64,000 bases of DNA, from contig JAGAPG010000010.1 of the NCBI GenBank assembly GCA_017623355.1, forward strand, positions 1 through 64,000. Direction: 5' to 3'. Shown one piece after another: positions 27,632 to 36,800 of the stretch. Origin of the DNA: Clostridia bacterium (GTDB lineage Bacteria; Bacillota; Clostridia; Oscillospirales; CAG-272). The first letter of the stretch is position 1, and the number at the start of each line of letters is the position of its first letter. Made by a program: the position numbers and the translations under genes. The notes under the pieces were generated by a model, which was given only the letters and a program-made list of their open reading frames with translations, ran no database searches and was not told where the DNA came from.

Positions 27632-27668
27632 AAGCCCTCGAAAACATAACGTTTTCGAGGCTTTTTGT
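27632..27668 (+). terminator. Terminator of tRNA-Lys
   Basis: Stem CCTCGAAAAC / GTTTTCGAGG with a short loop, followed by CTTTTTG. Confidence 0.85.
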
Positions 27669-27704
27669 TTTTTAAAGCCTGTGTATGTTTGATAATTTTT
27701 AAAA

Positions 27705-27800
27705 ATGTCACTATTTTATAATGCTAAGCTGTATGATAGAGAGTCAGGCGATAAAGATGTGAAGCAAATTGCACACCATTCGCTTGACAGACTATCATAA
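27705..27800 (+). pseudogene. Short orphan reading frame, possible 3' remnant of a phage gene
   Basis: An ATG opens a 31-codon frame (MSLFYNAKLYD..., ending DRLS) with no ribosome site before it. Stop codons lie just upstream in the same frame. It ends two bases before the AAGGAG of the next gene, the spacing expected of the tail of a preceding phage gene. I do not recognise the peptide. It may be the truncated end of a head or portal protein, or simply untranslated. Confidence 0.35.
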
Positions 27801-27816
27801 AAGGAGTATACTAAAA

Positions 27817-28323
27817 GTGGCAGAGTTCAAAGAAAGCGAGCATCCAAGAGACAAAGACGGAAAGTTTACGGACAAGTCACATTCTGCTAAAACAATAAAA
27901 ATCGGTGAAGCTCTTAAAAAAGAAATCAATTGTAAAAAATATGGCTATACCAAGAAGGAATATAATGACCATGGATGGGCGAGAGCAAACGAGATATTAA
28001 GCGCAGGGCAAAATAAAGATTTTACAACCAAATTTGCGCAGGCATTGAATGGATATAAATCATTTCCAAGAACATCAAGTGGTGAGTTTATGCTTCCTGT
28101 TAGCGAAATAGGTGGAAAGAATGAAGGCATAAACAATACAATAGTTTATGCAAAAGGAACGATAAGCAAACCTATTATAACTCGCATTGTGAAAATAAAT
28201 GTTGATAATGAAACCGATGCCGATAGTGAGAGGAGATTTTTATATGATTGTGAGTGGAGAGGCATTCAGCCAACGAATAGCACAATTTTCGGATGCTACT
28301 ATGCAACTGATTATGGATTCTAA
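27817..28323 (+). CDS. Phage-associated protein with HPRDKDGKFTDK linker, possible toxin-like C-domain
   Basis: The GTG at 27817 is chosen because AAGGAG lies 10 bases upstream; product 168 residues. The N-terminus (AEFKESEHPRDKDGKFTDKS) is a linker I associate with Firmicutes prophage head (MuF-type) proteins and toxins fused to them. The remaining ~145 residues (from about KEINCKKYGY to CYYATDYGF) look like one compact domain that I do not recognise. It overlaps a small downstream gene by 80 bases, a toxin/immunity-like arrangement. Toxin activity is an inference. No structural or lysis phage gene is nearby, so this is at most a remnant. Confidence 0.6.
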   Translation: MAEFKESEHPRDKDGKFTDKSHSAKTIKIGEALKKEINCKKYGYTKKEYNDHGWARANEILSAGQNKDFTTKFAQALNGYKSFPRTSSGEFMLPVSEIGGKNEGINNTIVYAKGTISKPIITRIVKINVDNETDADSERRFLYDCEWRGIQPTNSTIFGCYYATDYGF

Positions 28324-28435
28324 AATCGACGGAGAAACAAGTAAAAAAATCAATTTAATTGTTGCTAATACCGACTACACGGAAGAACAAGTAGTCGAGA
28401 AAATAAAAGAACTAAATCAATCTCAAACAAAATAA
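28244..28435 (+). CDS. Small protein overlapping the putative toxin gene, possible immunity partner
   Basis: The ATG at 28244 follows GAGGAG and lies inside the 3' end of the preceding gene in another frame. It encodes 63 residues (MIVSGEAFSQRIAQ...), mostly helical and acidic, ending in a helix of TEEQVVEKIKEL type. A longer in-frame start exists at 28199 but has no ribosome site. No family recognised. Partner or immunity function is suggested only by the overlap and small size. Confidence 0.6.
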   Translation: MIVSGEAFSQRIAQFSDATMQLIMDSKIDGETSKKINLIVANTDYTEEQVVEKIKELNQSQTK

Positions 28436-28437
28436 CG

Positions 28438-28462
28438 AAGGACACTTAACTGTGTCTTTTTC
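28438..28462 (+). terminator. Terminator after the small overlapping gene
   Basis: Stem GACAC / GTGTC (28441-28445 and 28452-28456) followed by TTTTTTC. The stem is short. Confidence 0.6.
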
Positions 28463-28466
28463 TTAT

Positions 28467-28554
28467 GCTGACATAGGTATTAGACAAGGCTCAGGCGCCT
28501 TGTTTATGTATGTTCAATTCATACTGTCAGCACCACGAGGCATAAGCCAAAACC
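28467..28554 (+). other. Possible structured RNA: three-way junction plus hairpin
   Basis: P1 GCTGACA (28467-28473) pairs with TGTCAGC (28525-28531). Inside it, P2 ACAAGGC (28484-28490) pairs with GCCTTGT (28497-28503), and P3 GTATG (28508-28512) pairs with CATAC (28520-28524), stacking directly on P1. A further GAGG...CCTC stem (28537-28554), with a nested GGC-ATAA-GCC option, follows. All helices are perfect. It lies between the phage-like remnant and the next promoter. The rest of the 400-bp gap (28555-28770) is AT-rich with no gene seen. Confidence 0.35.
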
Positions 28555-28773
28555 TCTTAAATTTCTTTTTCCCTAAAAACTATGTAGCGGAGATTTAATA
28601 TTTTTTAGAATTTGTTTTCTATTTAACGTAAAGTATATTTAATTTTACATTTTATTCATAATTTGTTACAAGTGCACAAATAAACGAGGACTTTAAGCAA
28701 CAAAAATATAATTTGAAAATCAATAAATTGTATGATTTTCACAAAACCTAATTTATAGGCTTATAAAAAATAT

Positions 28774-28802
28774 TTGACAAATCTTCGCGCGTGTGGTATA
28801 AT
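28774..28802 (+). promoter_or_regulatory. Promoter of the large secreted protein gene
   Basis: TTGACA (28774-28779), 17-bp spacer, TATAAT (28797-28802). Confidence 0.9.
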
Positions 28803-28835
28803 TTTCACGTATAAAAATTTCTAAGGAGAAAAATT

Positions 28836-31208
28836 ATGAAAAGATTTTTAGCAATGTTTCTCTGCCTTATAATGCTTTTATCTACAATGGTGATGTGCAT
28901 TATCCCTACAAGCGCAGAGGGAACTGAGCCTCAAACAGCTTCTGAATGTGAAGCTAAGCTCACAAACATAAACCAATTTGACAAAAACGGACTCTTTGAT
29001 TATATCGAGTCTATAGAGATTGTTAACTGCCCCGTTAATCAAGATACAGGCAAGCCTAACTATATAACTTGGACGGGAAGCCTTGATTATCTCGGTATGT
29101 TTGACGGAAACGAAAAAACATACACAACGATTAAGGCTTGGCCTCAATCAGGTCTTCAAGTAATCATTACCTACAAAGAAGCTATGGAGCTTACTGATGT
29201 TGTTATCCATACAAATGACTGTCATAAAGCAATGGGCACATCAGCCATGAATTATTTAAGCCTTCAATACTCAGAAGACGGCGAAAGCTGGGAGCTTATT
29301 GAGGAAAAGTGGCTTGAAGAAAAATTTTTGCAGGACGAGTACAACGCAGCAGTTGCTGATAAAATAGCGAACGGCGGATTGGCAACAGATGTTAACGCAG
29401 ACGATTACAAGGTTTACGAGAATTCTGTATTTGAAGTTAACAGAGAAATAAAATATATGAAGGTCACAGCTTTTAATACAAGCGGATACGAGGGCGAGAT
29501 CGGTGAGATCTATGCTTATTCTTTGATCGGTCATAACTACGATATACTTGATAAGGAAGCGAGCACACCTTCAACCTGTACGGAAACAGGTATAGACGTT
29601 TATAAGTGTGTTTGTGGCGCAACTACACAGGTTGTTACACCTCTTCACACGCTTGGAGAAACACAGGTAACAAAAGCTCCTACCGCATATACAAAGGGTG
29701 AGGCTGTTGGTGAATGTACTGTTTGTCACGAGTCCGTAACAAGGGAGCTTGATGTTCTTGATATATATGATTATGCAAAGAAACTCACTTCAAGTAACGC
29801 AACATTTGCGGAAACCTTAGTGGAAACAGATGAAATAAAAGCATCTAACACAAGAGATGCAGCGGCGCTTCTTGATGGTAAAATTAACACTAACCCTTGG
29901 GGTGGAGAACGTAATTTGTGGGCAGCTCCTACAGGCAGCTCACTTACAATCACCTTTGACGAAGAGTATCACATACTTACAACAAAGCTTTATGCATATT
30001 CCAACTGGAACGCTTGTAAGATCGAATTCTTTAATGCTGCCGGCGAATCAGTATACACATACGAAAATGGTGCTTTCCAAAACTATGACGGCACACCTAT
30101 CATAATGACCAATGACCTTACAGGTAAAAAGGTTAAATCCATCGTTATTTCTTGCGTAAGCGTAAAGCATGACGGAAGCACAACAATGTTCTTCTCAGAG
30201 CTTGATATTCTTGCACATTCTTGCGAATTTGACGAGTCAAATATGACTAATGTTGTTGACGGTGAAAACTGCACAAAAACATTTGACGGCGTTTGCTCTG
30301 TTTGTGAATGGGCAAAGACAGGCGTTACACGTGTTTATCACGATAACGAAAGAGATACAACTGTTGAAGAAAATTATTTGGCAGCTACTTGCGTAGAGCA
30401 CGGTTTTGAGTATGTTACTTGCAAGACTTGCGGCTTAAAGCAGAAAATCGTAGAATACGCAACAGGAAAACACGATTTCAAGGATGCAAAGATAGAGTAT
30501 AAGGACTCTATCGCTCCTACTTGCGGAACATCTGCAACAGGTAGATATCTTTGCAATGTTTGTAATACAAAAAGCGAAGACGAAACATTCTTCCCTGCAA
30601 CAGGAAATCACACATATAAGCCGACAGTAACAACAGAGTCTACCTATACAAAACCTGGTGTGATGGAAAGCTTGTGCTCCGTATGCTCGCAAAAGGAGCC
30701 CGGAACAAGCAAGCAAGAGGCAGAGCTTGTGGCTCTTAAATCTAACATTAAGGCACAGGAATATTCAATCAGATATACTGATTTTGTTGCAACCAGAGTT
30801 ACATTCAAGCTTGATCTTTCAAAAATAGAAGCTCTTGAAGAAGAGGGATATGATGTAAAGGTAACTGCAAAGGTTACAAACAGCAAGGATGTTACGAAGG
30901 AAATCGTAATGTACGGCAAGGGCGCGACAGGTAAGTATGACGAAAAGAAGGGAACATTCTCTTTGGTAGTAAAGAACGCTTCTTCTTATGAGGAAGAGTA
31001 CACATACAGTGTGGTAATGACAGTTAAAGATAAAAACGGAGAAGCAGAAAACACTGTAAAATCCAAGGATATGTCAACTAACTCCAATGTTGCCGTAAGT
31101 ATGTATGAGGTTGCATACTATTATGTAAAGAAGCAACCCTCCAAGCTTAAGGGCGATCAAAAGGATTTCTATAAGTCAATCATTGATAAATGTACACCTG
31201 CTGAATAA
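28836..31208 (+). CDS. Secreted protein with discoidin-like domains and Cys-x-x-Cys modules
   Basis: 790 residues. A signal peptide (residues 1-28, cleavage near TSA-EG) directs export. Residues about 45-230 and 310-460 look like F5/8 type C (discoidin) carbohydrate-binding folds (YLSLQYSEDGESWELI; NLWAAPTGSSLTITFDEEYH). Between and after them are repeated modules of the form xCxxxGxxxxxCxxC followed by GH or GK, with pairs such as CKTCG, CNVCN and CSVCS. The last ~130 residues are a beta-rich domain followed by a helical tail. No enzyme motif is seen and there is no sortase signal. Probable surface binding of glycans (inference). RBS AAGGAG, own promoter and terminator. Confidence 0.85.
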   Translation: MKRFLAMFLCLIMLLSTMVMCIIPTSAEGTEPQTASECEAKLTNINQFDKNGLFDYIESIEIVNCPVNQDTGKPNYITWTGSLDYLGMFDGNEKTYTTIKAWPQSGLQVIITYKEAMELTDVVIHTNDCHKAMGTSAMNYLSLQYSEDGESWELIEEKWLEEKFLQDEYNAAVADKIANGGLATDVNADDYKVYENSVFEVNREIKYMKVTAFNTSGYEGEIGEIYAYSLIGHNYDILDKEASTPSTCTETGIDVYKCVCGATTQVVTPLHTLGETQVTKAPTAYTKGEAVGECTVCHESVTRELDVLDIYDYAKKLTSSNATFAETLVETDEIKASNTRDAAALLDGKINTNPWGGERNLWAAPTGSSLTITFDEEYHILTTKLYAYSNWNACKIEFFNAAGESVYTYENGAFQNYDGTPIIMTNDLTGKKVKSIVISCVSVKHDGSTTMFFSELDILAHSCEFDESNMTNVVDGENCTKTFDGVCSVCEWAKTGVTRVYHDNERDTTVEENYLAATCVEHGFEYVTCKTCGLKQKIVEYATGKHDFKDAKIEYKDSIAPTCGTSATGRYLCNVCNTKSEDETFFPATGNHTYKPTVTTESTYTKPGVMESLCSVCSQKEPGTSKQEAELVALKSNIKAQEYSIRYTDFVATRVTFKLDLSKIEALEEEGYDVKVTAKVTNSKDVTKEIVMYGKGATGKYDEKKGTFSLVVKNASSYEEEYTYSVVMTVKDKNGEAENTVKSKDMSTNSNVAVSMYEVAYYYVKKQPSKLKGDQKDFYKSIIDKCTPAE

Positions 31209-31213
31209 AAAAA

Positions 31214-31246
31214 CAAACGGGATGCGTCGCATCCCGTTATTTTTTA
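31214..31246. terminator. Bidirectional terminator between the secreted protein gene and rnhA
   Basis: Stem AACGGGATGC / GCATCCCGTT with a 3-base loop, then a T6 run; A-rich on the other side. Confidence 0.9.
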
Positions 31247-31252
31247 AGAAAT

Positions 31253-31693
31253 TCAGATAGCATATTTATCCGCTTCGCTTTGTGCAGCCTTATCGCAACG
31301 CTCGTTGTACGGATGTCCGGCGTGTCCCTTTACCCATACGTACTCAATATCGTGCTTTTTTACTTCATTCAACAATATTTCCCAAAGATCCGGATTTAAA
31401 GCTTGGGAACGGTCGGCTTTGCGCCAACCACGCTCCTTCCAAGATTCTGCCCAACCGTTTTGAAGCGCATCGAGCGCGTATTTTGAGTCCGAGGTGAGAG
31501 TCACCCTGCAGCTTTCCTTTAAAGCCTTTAAGCCCTCTATAATGGCTGTAAGCTCCATTCTGTTGTTGGTTGTTTGACTTTCTCCGCCACACAAAAGCTT
31601 TTCATGACCGTTGTAAACGAGAATAGCACACCAACCACCCGGACCGGGATTGCATTTGCATGAGCCGTCCGTATATAAATAAATATGCTTCAT
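31253..31693 (-). CDS. rnhA: Ribonuclease HI
   Basis: Degrades the RNA strand of RNA-DNA hybrids. Active-site residues are visible as Asp9 (YTDGSC), Glu47 (RMELTA), Asp69 (TSDSKYALDAL), His124 and Asp134 (KGHAGHPYNERCDKAA). The basic helix region WAESWKERGWRKAD is present, as in E. coli-type enzymes. Length 146 is normal and there is no N-terminal hybrid-binding domain. Start follows CGGAGA. Single gene. Confidence 0.96.
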   Translation of the reverse strand: MKHIYLYTDGSCKCNPGPGGWCAILVYNGHEKLLCGGESQTTNNRMELTAIIEGLKALKESCRVTLTSDSKYALDALQNGWAESWKERGWRKADRSQALNPDLWEILLNEVKKHDIEYVWVKGHAGHPYNERCDKAAQSEADKYAI

Positions 31694-31782
31694 AATATAT
31701 CTCCGTATTTATATATTCTTGATAGATTTTATCATATTTAATATAATAAATCAATAATTTTCAAAAAAATAATAAAAACTTA

Positions 31783-31811
31783 TTGACAAAGGAAATTTTG
31801 TGTGATAAAAT
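31783..31811 (+). promoter_or_regulatory. Promoter of rpsF-ssb-rpsR
   Basis: TTGACA (31783-31788), 17-bp spacer, TAAAAT (31806-31811). Confidence 0.85.
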
Positions 31812-31820
31812 ATCGCAGAA

Positions 31821-31878
31821 CAGGTATGCCAAGCATATCTGCTCCTGCCGGTGAAAAATTTTTCAATTCATCGGTCTT
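31821..31878 (+). promoter_or_regulatory. Structured leader of rpsF, candidate S6:S18-binding autoregulatory RNA
   Basis: The ~80-base leader folds into CAGG...CCTG enclosing GTATGC/GCATAT, then a second stem CCGGTGAA (31848-31855) with TTCATCGG (31866-31873). An unpaired-rich CCG motif next to stems is the hallmark of S6:S18-binding leaders upstream of rpsF in many bacteria. The exact secondary structure match could not be tested. Confidence 0.4.
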
Positions 31879-31899
31879 ATGTCCATAGGAGGTGTAAAG

Positions 31900-32220
31900 A
31901 TGGAAAAAGTTATGAATTCTTACGAAACTTTGTTTGTAGTTGACTATTCACTCGGCGAAGACGCTGTGAAAGCACTTGTAGACAAGTTTACTGCTCTTAT
32001 CGGCGAAAACGGAACCATCGATTCAGTTGATGAGTGGGGCAAACGCAGACTCGCTTACCCTATCAATGACAAGAACGACGGTTACTATGTTCTCGTTAAT
32101 TTTAAGAGCGAGGGTGCATTTACTCTCGAGCTTGAGCGTGTATTCGGAATTACCGAAGGCATCCTTCGCTCAATCGTAATTCGTCACATCGAAGACAAGA
32201 AAACAAAGAAAGAAGCGTAA
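31900..32220 (+). CDS. rpsF: Small ribosomal subunit protein S6
   Basis: Ribosomal protein that pairs with S18 on the 30S platform. The ATG at 31900 (MEKVMNSYETLFVV) is chosen because AGGAGGTG lies just upstream; an in-frame ATG at 31879 is inside the leader. The conserved WGKRRLAYPINDKNDGYYVL segment is clear. Length 106. First gene of rpsF-ssb-rpsR, a classic bacterial operon. Confidence 0.97.
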   Translation: MEKVMNSYETLFVVDYSLGEDAVKALVDKFTALIGENGTIDSVDEWGKRRLAYPINDKNDGYYVLVNFKSEGAFTLELERVFGITEGILRSIVIRHIEDKKTKKEA

Positions 32221-32242
32221 AAGCTAAGAGGAGGGTCCCACA

Positions 32243-32680
32243 ATGGCAAATTTTAATTTGAATAAGGTAATATTGGGTGGTAGAATCACAGCAGATCCCG
32301 AACTCAAGCAGACCCAGACAGGCATATCCACAGTTACGTTTTCAGTAGCGGTAAACCGCCGTTTCGCAGCAAAGGGAACAGAGGATAACCAAACTGATTT
32401 TATAAATGTAAGAGCGTGGAGACAGACTGCTGAATTTATAAATAGATTTTTCAAAAAAGGAAGCTCTATTTGTATTGTAGGATCTATTCAAACAAGAACT
32501 TGGACAGATGCTCAAAACGTAAAGCATTATGCAACTGATGTTGTTGCTGATGAGGCGTATTTTGTAGATTCCAAGGCTGAGAACGGTGCAATGGGAACAT
32601 ACGCTGATGCTCCTTCGTTCCAGACACAGCAAGCGCCGAAATTTGAAGAAATCTCGGGAGATGACGATTTGCCATTCTGA
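32243..32680 (+). CDS. ssb: Single-stranded DNA-binding protein
   Basis: OB-fold protein that coats single-stranded DNA in replication and repair. The N-terminal domain reads FNLNKVILGGRITADPELK through FINVRAWRQTAEFI. The acidic C-terminal tip DDDLPF, which recruits partner proteins, is intact. Length 145 is usual. GAGGAGGG lies upstream of the ATG. Second gene of the rpsF operon. Confidence 0.97.
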   Translation: MANFNLNKVILGGRITADPELKQTQTGISTVTFSVAVNRRFAAKGTEDNQTDFINVRAWRQTAEFINRFFKKGSSICIVGSIQTRTWTDAQNVKHYATDVVADEAYFVDSKAENGAMGTYADAPSFQTQQAPKFEEISGDDDLPF

Positions 32681-32720
32681 TAAGAGGCAAACCTTTAAAA
32701 TAATATAGGAGGTTATTAAG

Positions 32721-32987
32721 ATGGATAACAACAATGTAGAAAAAGTTGAAAACGCTCGTCCTGCACGTCCCATGATGCGTAGAAAAAAGAAAGTATGCGC
32801 ATTCTGTGCAGACAAGGTTGGTCACATAGATTATAAAGATACCGCTCGCTTGAGAAAGTTCGTTACAGAGCGCGCAAAGATTCTTCCCAGAAGAATTACA
32901 GGTACATGCGCTCATCACCAAAATGAGCTTACAAGGGCAATCAAGCGCGCACGTTTTATGGCTCTTATGCCTTATATCGACGACTAA
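32721..32987 (+). CDS. rpsR: Small ribosomal subunit protein S18
   Basis: Binds S6 and 16S RNA. The core [20 protein letters not shown] and the C-terminal [22 protein letters not shown] are diagnostic. The Cys pair near residues 29-32 (CAFC) plus the downstream Cys/His may form a zinc site, as in C+ type S18 proteins. Length 88. Strong AGGAGG ribosome site. Last gene of the operon. Confidence 0.97.
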   Translation: MDNNNVEKVENARPARPMMRRKKKVCAFCADKVGHIDYKDTARLRKFVTERAKILPRRITGTCAHHQNELTRAIKRARFMALMPYIDD

Positions 32988-33000
32988 TCGATAAAATTAA

Positions 33001-33036
33001 TCAGCTCCGACGAACAGTCGGAGCTATTTATTTTAT
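33001..33036 (+). terminator. Terminator of the rpsF operon
   Basis: Stem AGCTCCGAC / GTCGGAGCT with loop GAACA, followed by an interrupted T-rich stretch. Confidence 0.75.
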
Positions 33037-33099
33037 AATAGTTAATATCATAATTTTAAATTATTATATAGATAGAATAGTAAATAGTATAATAAAATA

Positions 33100-33130
33100 A
33101 AAGAGTCTTGCGGGTTAAACAAGACTCTTT
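33100..33130 (-). terminator. Terminator of rpsT
   Basis: Stem AAGAGTCTTG / CAAGACTCTT with a nine-base loop; on the minus strand it is followed by T-rich sequence. Confidence 0.8.
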
Positions 33131-33146
33131 ATTTATTTTATAAAGC

Positions 33147-33410
33147 TTATGCCATTTTGTTGAACATAAGAGTGAAGGAGCTCTTCTTGTGAGCAGCGTT
33201 ATTCTTATGCAAAAGACCTTGAGCAACAGCTTGGTCAACCTTTTTAACAGCAGCTACATAAGCAACTTGTGCAGCATCCTTATCTCCGCTTTCAACAGCT
33301 ACCTTGAACTTCTTAATAGTAGTGTTAAGTTGAGATTTGAGCATCTTGTTACGAAGTGTTTTTGTTGCGATAACTTTAACACGCTTCTTAGCAGATTTGA
33401 TATTAGGCAT
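33147..33410 (-). CDS. rpsT: Small ribosomal subunit protein S20
   Basis: Binds the 5' domain and helix 44 of 16S RNA. I start at MPNIKSAKKRVKV (33410), preceded by AAAGGAGG; the upstream part of the open frame is leader. The three-helix pattern with lysine-rich N-terminus and HKNNAAHKKSSF near the C-terminus is typical. Length 87. Single gene on the minus strand. Confidence 0.97.
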   Translation of the reverse strand: MPNIKSAKKRVKVIATKTLRNKMLKSQLNTTIKKFKVAVESGDKDAAQVAYVAAVKKVDQAVAQGLLHKNNAAHKKSSFTLMFNKMA

Positions 33411-33500
33411 GATAAATCCTCCTTTAATATTATAATCCGACAGATGCACTATCCGTTGCCTGAGAGGGTGCTTCGAATATAGCCTGTTCGTACAGTTATA
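33411..33500 (-). promoter_or_regulatory. Structured 5' leader of rpsT
   Basis: The ~85-base transcript leader contains a CTGT-ACGA-ACAG hairpin and a GCAC...GTGC stem enclosing CTCTCAGGCAACGG. The last motif resembles the 3' half of a glycine aptamer, but the 5' half is absent. Autoregulation by S20 is one option. No assignment is secure. Confidence 0.3.
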
Positions 33501-33501
33501 T

Positions 33502-33530
33502 ATAATAACACAACATTTTAATAAAATCAA
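33502..33530 (-). promoter_or_regulatory. Promoter of rpsT
   Basis: On the minus strand TTGATT (33530-33525), 17-bp spacer, TATTAT (33507-33502). Confidence 0.75.
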
Positions 33531-33715
33531 TACTTTTTTGAAAAAAATTATGAAAAAATTACAAAAAACAAAAAGAGTCGTTTTTTGAAGAAAAGATGGG
33601 CAACTTTCTCGAGTTCATAAAAATTTTACATATTAACAAAAAGTAAATTTTCAATATCTAAATTGTAAATTATTTAGAAAAAATCTCAAAAAATAAAAAA
33701 ATATTAAAATAACTC

Positions 33716-33744
33716 TTGACAAAACTTTAAGGCAGTGATAAAAT
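33716..33744 (+). promoter_or_regulatory. Promoter of rpoB-rpoC
   Basis: TTGACA (33716-33721), 17-bp spacer, TAAAAT (33739-33744). The region from 33531 to 33715 is very AT-rich and I see nothing else in it apart from possible UP-element-like A/T runs. Confidence 0.85.
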
Positions 33745-33819
33745 ATGTCCTTGCGTAATGTCGCTAAAAATATAATTATTATAAAAATAAAAATATAGAA
33801 AAGTTGGAGTGATTAGTTT

Positions 33820-36800
33820 ATGGTCAAAGAACAAAAGCTTGGCAAAAACACACGAATGAGCTTCGCAAAAATCAACGAATTGATTGAGATGCCCAATCTT
33901 ATTGATGTGCAGAAAAAATCGTTCGAGTGGTTTTTGAAGGAAGGACTTATGGAGGTTCTTCGCGAAGTATCGCCTATCACGGATCATTCGGGCAATTTGT
34001 TTATCGATTTTGTATCCTTTACTCTCGATACAACAAAGCCGAAATACCCTGTAGAAGAATGTAAGATCAGAGATGTTAACTACGCAGCGCCCCTTAGAGT
34101 AAATGTGCGCTTGTCCGACAGAGTAACGGGCGAGGTTAAGGAGCACGAGGTGTTTATGGGCGATTTCCCGCTTATGACAGACAACGGAACGTTTGTTATA
34201 AACGGAGCAGAGCGTGTAGTTGTATCGCAGATAGTTCGCTCTCCCGGAATGTACTACGATTTTTCGATAGACAAAATGGGTATTCACAATTACACGGCGC
34301 AGGTTATTCCGTATAGAGGCGCATGGCTTGAATACGAGACCGACGCATCAAATGTGTTCTATGTTCATATCGACAAAAACAAGAAGATGCCAATCACTCT
34401 TCTCATAAGAGCTCTCGGCGTTGAGACCGAGGAGGAGATCAAGGATATGTTCGGTGATCTCTTTATCACACCTACACTTGCAAAGGATGACAGTGATAAG
34501 CTTGCAATTGAAAACGGCACAACTATAAGAGAAGAAGCGCTTAAATCAATATACAAGATACTCCGTCCGGGCGATCCTGCTACAATGGAAAGTGCTCAGG
34601 ACCTTATAAATAAGCTTTTCTTCGATGCAAAGAGATATGATCTTTATCCTGTAGGTCGCTTCAAGTTTGATAAGAAGCTCTCCATAACCGACAGAATAGT
34701 AGGACTTCGCCTTTCACGTCCTGTAGTAAGCGCAAAGACGGGCGAAATACTTTATGAACAAGGCGTTGTTCTTACAGCAGACGATGCTAAGATCATTGAA
34801 GAAAACTGTGTAAACGAAATCTACGCAGAGGTTGTTGAAAAGGATACCAACCGAGTAGTAGAGATAAAGGTTTTCGGAAACGGAACAGTAGATCCTGTAT
34901 ATGCTCTCGGCTACGATCTTAAGGATTGCGGCGTAAACGAGAAGATAAACTATGAAAAGCTTATGGCTATCGTTGAAGAGTGTGCAGGCGATGTAGATGC
35001 AATTAAAGAAACAGTAAGACGTAATATTGCAGAGCTTTGTCCAAAGCACATCACAAGAGAGGACATTCTCGCATCTATCGGATATCTTACAAATTTCGCA
35101 CACGGAATCGGCTATAAGGACGATATCGACCACTTGGGAAGCAGACGCTTGCGTTCAGTCGGAGAGCTTTTGCAAAACCAATTCCGTATCGGTATGTCCC
35201 GTATGGATAAGATAGTAAGAGAGAGAATGAACGCTATCACAGAGGCTGATGAGCGCTCGCCTAAATCTCTTATCAACATAAGACCCGTAGTTACTGCAAT
35301 AAGAGATTTCTTCGGTTCATCACCGCTTTCACAGTTTATGGACCAGAACAACCCCTTGGCAGAGCTCACACATAAGCGTCGTATTTCAGCTCTCGGTCCG
35401 GGCGGTCTTTCAAGAGACAGAGCAGGCTTTGAGGTTCGTGACGTTAACTATACACACTACGGAAGAATGTGTCCTGTAGAAACACCTGAAGGACCTAACA
35501 TCGGTCTTATTTCCTACCTTGCAACATATGCAAAGATCAACGATTATGGATTTATTCAAGCTCCATACCGTAAGATCGTTGACGGCAAGGTAACAGACGA
35601 AGTAGTTTATATGACTGCTGATGAAGAGGATAACCACGTAATAGCTCAGGCATACGAAAAGGTTGACAGCGAGGGCAGATTCATAAATGAAAAGATAATC
35701 GTTCGTGATAAAGCAGAGATCCTTGAGGTTGATGCAAGCAAGGCGGACTATATGGACGTTTCGCCTAAAATGGTTGTATCTGTTGCAACAGCAATGATAC
35801 CCTTTATTGAAAACGATGATAACGCTCGTGCACTCATGGGTTCAAACATGCAGAAGCAGGCAGTTCCGCTCCTTACATCTGACTCACCTATCGTTGGTAC
35901 AGGTATGGAGTATAAGGCAGCAGTTGACTCAGGCGTAGTAGTGCTTGCAAAGAATGCAGGTACTGTTGAAAGAGTTGATGCAAAAAAGATCATCATTCGT
36001 ACAGACGACGGTCTTAAGGACGTTTATGAGCTTATTAAGTTCAAGCGCTCCAACCAAAGCACCTGCGTAAACCAAACACCGATTGTAAAGGTTGGTGAGA
36101 CTGTTGAAAAGGGGCAGGTTATCGCAGACGGTCCTGCAACATCGAACGGCGAGATCTCGCTTGGTAAAAACGCTCTTATCGGATTTATGACTTGGGAAGG
36201 TTATAACTACGAGGACGCTGTTCTTCTTAACGAAAAGCTCGTTCGTAATGACGTATATACATCAATTCATATAGAGGAATATTCACAAGAAGCAAGAGAT
36301 ACAAAGCTCGGCCCGGAGGAGATCACAAGAGAGATTCCAAACGCTGGCGAGGATATGCTTAAGAACCTTGATGAAAACGGTATTGTAAGAATAGGTACCG
36401 AGGTTAAGGCTCACGATATATTGGTAGGTAAGGTAACTCCCAAGGGAGAAACAGAGCTTACCGCAGAGGAAAGACTCTTACGCGCAATATTCGGTGAAAA
36501 ATCAAGAGATGTAAGAGATACATCACTTAAGCTTCATAACGGCGAAAACGGTATCGTAGTAGATGTTAAAATATTCTCACGCGATAACGGAGATGAGCTT
36601 TCACCCGGAGTAAACAAGGTAGTTAAGGTTTACGTTGCGCAAAAGAGAAAAATCTCAGTAGGAGATAAGATGGCCGGTCGTCACGGAAACAAGGGTGTTG
36701 TATCAAGAATACTTCCACCTGAGGATATGCCTTTCTTGGCAGACGGTACACCGCTTGATATAGTTCTTAACCCTCTCGGCGTTCCTTCACGTATGAATAT

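Noticed and set aside
27551..28836. Second attachment site (copy of the tRNA-Lys 3' end) downstream
   Set aside because: I could not find a convincing repeat of the T-arm/acceptor sequence before 28836, so element boundaries remain undefined.
33411..33500. Glycine riboswitch upstream of rpsT
   Set aside because: Only a motif like the 3' half is present; the conserved 5' half (GGAGAG and GCACCGAAGG-type loop) is missing, and rpsT is not a glycine gene.
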